21,032 nucleotides of DNA from a virus. Position 1 is the first letter of the stretch. Every line of letters begins with the position of its first letter. Position numbers and translations under genes: made by a program. This document shows, one piece after another, positions 20,961 to 21,032 of the stretch. The notes under the pieces were generated by a model, which was given only the letters and a program-made list of their open reading frames with translations, searched no databases and was not told where the DNA came from. The stretch lies in the IMG/VR virus record IMGVR_UViG_3300008448_010756, positions 1-21,032 of that record. One strand, given 5' to 3'.

Positions 20961-21032
20961 ATGACTGTAACGACTAACGAGCATGGGCAAATGAATATGT
21001 TTGCCAAAGAACCTACAATGTGGATGTCGGAA
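20961..21032 (+). CDS. hli: Probable high-light-inducible protein (5' part)
   Basis: Only 24 residues are in the window (MTVTTNEHGQMNMFAKEPTM then WMSE). The opening, with T.TT..G..N.(F/Y)A.EP.M, resembles the N-terminus of cyanophage high-light-inducible proteins, which later carry the single chlorophyll-binding helix. That helix lies outside the window, so the call depends on the start alone. Hli proteins help protect photosystems of the infected cell under light stress. The gene has its own promoter at 20905-20933, immediately after the glycan operon's terminator. No Shine-Dalgarno is seen. Confidence 0.55.
   Translation, partial: MTVTTNEHGQMNMFAKEPTMWMSE

Noticed and set aside
1-21032. 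CRISPR array, insertion sequence, integrase or attachment site
   Set aside because: No regularly spaced repeats, transposase motifs, terminal inverted repeats or integrase were seen.

Overview
The window looks like an accessory region of a T4-like marine cyanophage (a cyanomyovirus infecting Synechococcus or Prochlorococcus). The evidence is the 3' end of a phosphate-binding pstS gene at the left edge, a probable high-light-inducible (hli) gene starting at the right edge, small genes of the type that recur in cyanophages, a NATAAATA late-promoter motif, three phage tRNA genes, host-like sigma-70 promoters, AT-rich sequence and head-to-tail packing on one strand. No hallmark structural or replication gene is present, so the assignment rests on context.

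Layout. Positions 1-526 are the end of pstS, closed by a terminator that also carries a promoter. Positions 592-5153 hold small, mostly unrecognised phage genes interleaved with three tRNA genes: a structurally odd tRNA-Val(UAC), tRNA-Ser(UGA) and tRNA-Pro(UGG). They also hold two tandem paralogous genes on the minus strand (1303-2625), a late-promoter-driven probable structural gene (3500-3928) and a likely 2-oxoglutarate/Fe(II) hydroxylase (4530-5153). Positions 5154-5334 hold a repeat-like stretch with an open frame that has no start. Positions 5398-20856 are one uninterrupted run of 19 carbohydrate genes. Positions 20857-21032 hold a second terminator/promoter and the start of the hli-like gene.

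The 19-gene run is the main content. Donor-sugar genes are a GDP-mannose 3,5-epimerase, a UDP-glucose-type 6-dehydrogenase, a UDP-hexose/HexNAc-type 4-epimerase, and a heptose module (GmhA-like isomerase, HddA-like kinase, and a HAD phosphatase fused to a cytidylyltransferase). An NH3-dependent NAD synthetase sits among them. Seven probable glycosyltransferases follow (ABO-like GT6, GT92-like, two GT11, a fucosyltransferase-like protein, a GT27-like galactosyltransferase and GT25), with five methyltransferases, two of them FkbM-type. I see no flippase, polymerase, ligase, initiating transferase or any membrane segment in the run. The phage therefore probably decorates or extends a glycan on a host (or virion) acceptor instead of building a complete O-antigen pathway.

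The transcription units are bounded by a repeated compact element: an intrinsic-terminator hairpin whose loop or descending arm carries a -35 box, followed exactly 17 bases later by a -10 box, with the terminator's T-run inside the spacer. It occurs three times (538-570, 5336-5370, 20899-20933). A separate, perfect consensus promoter lies at 4037-4065.
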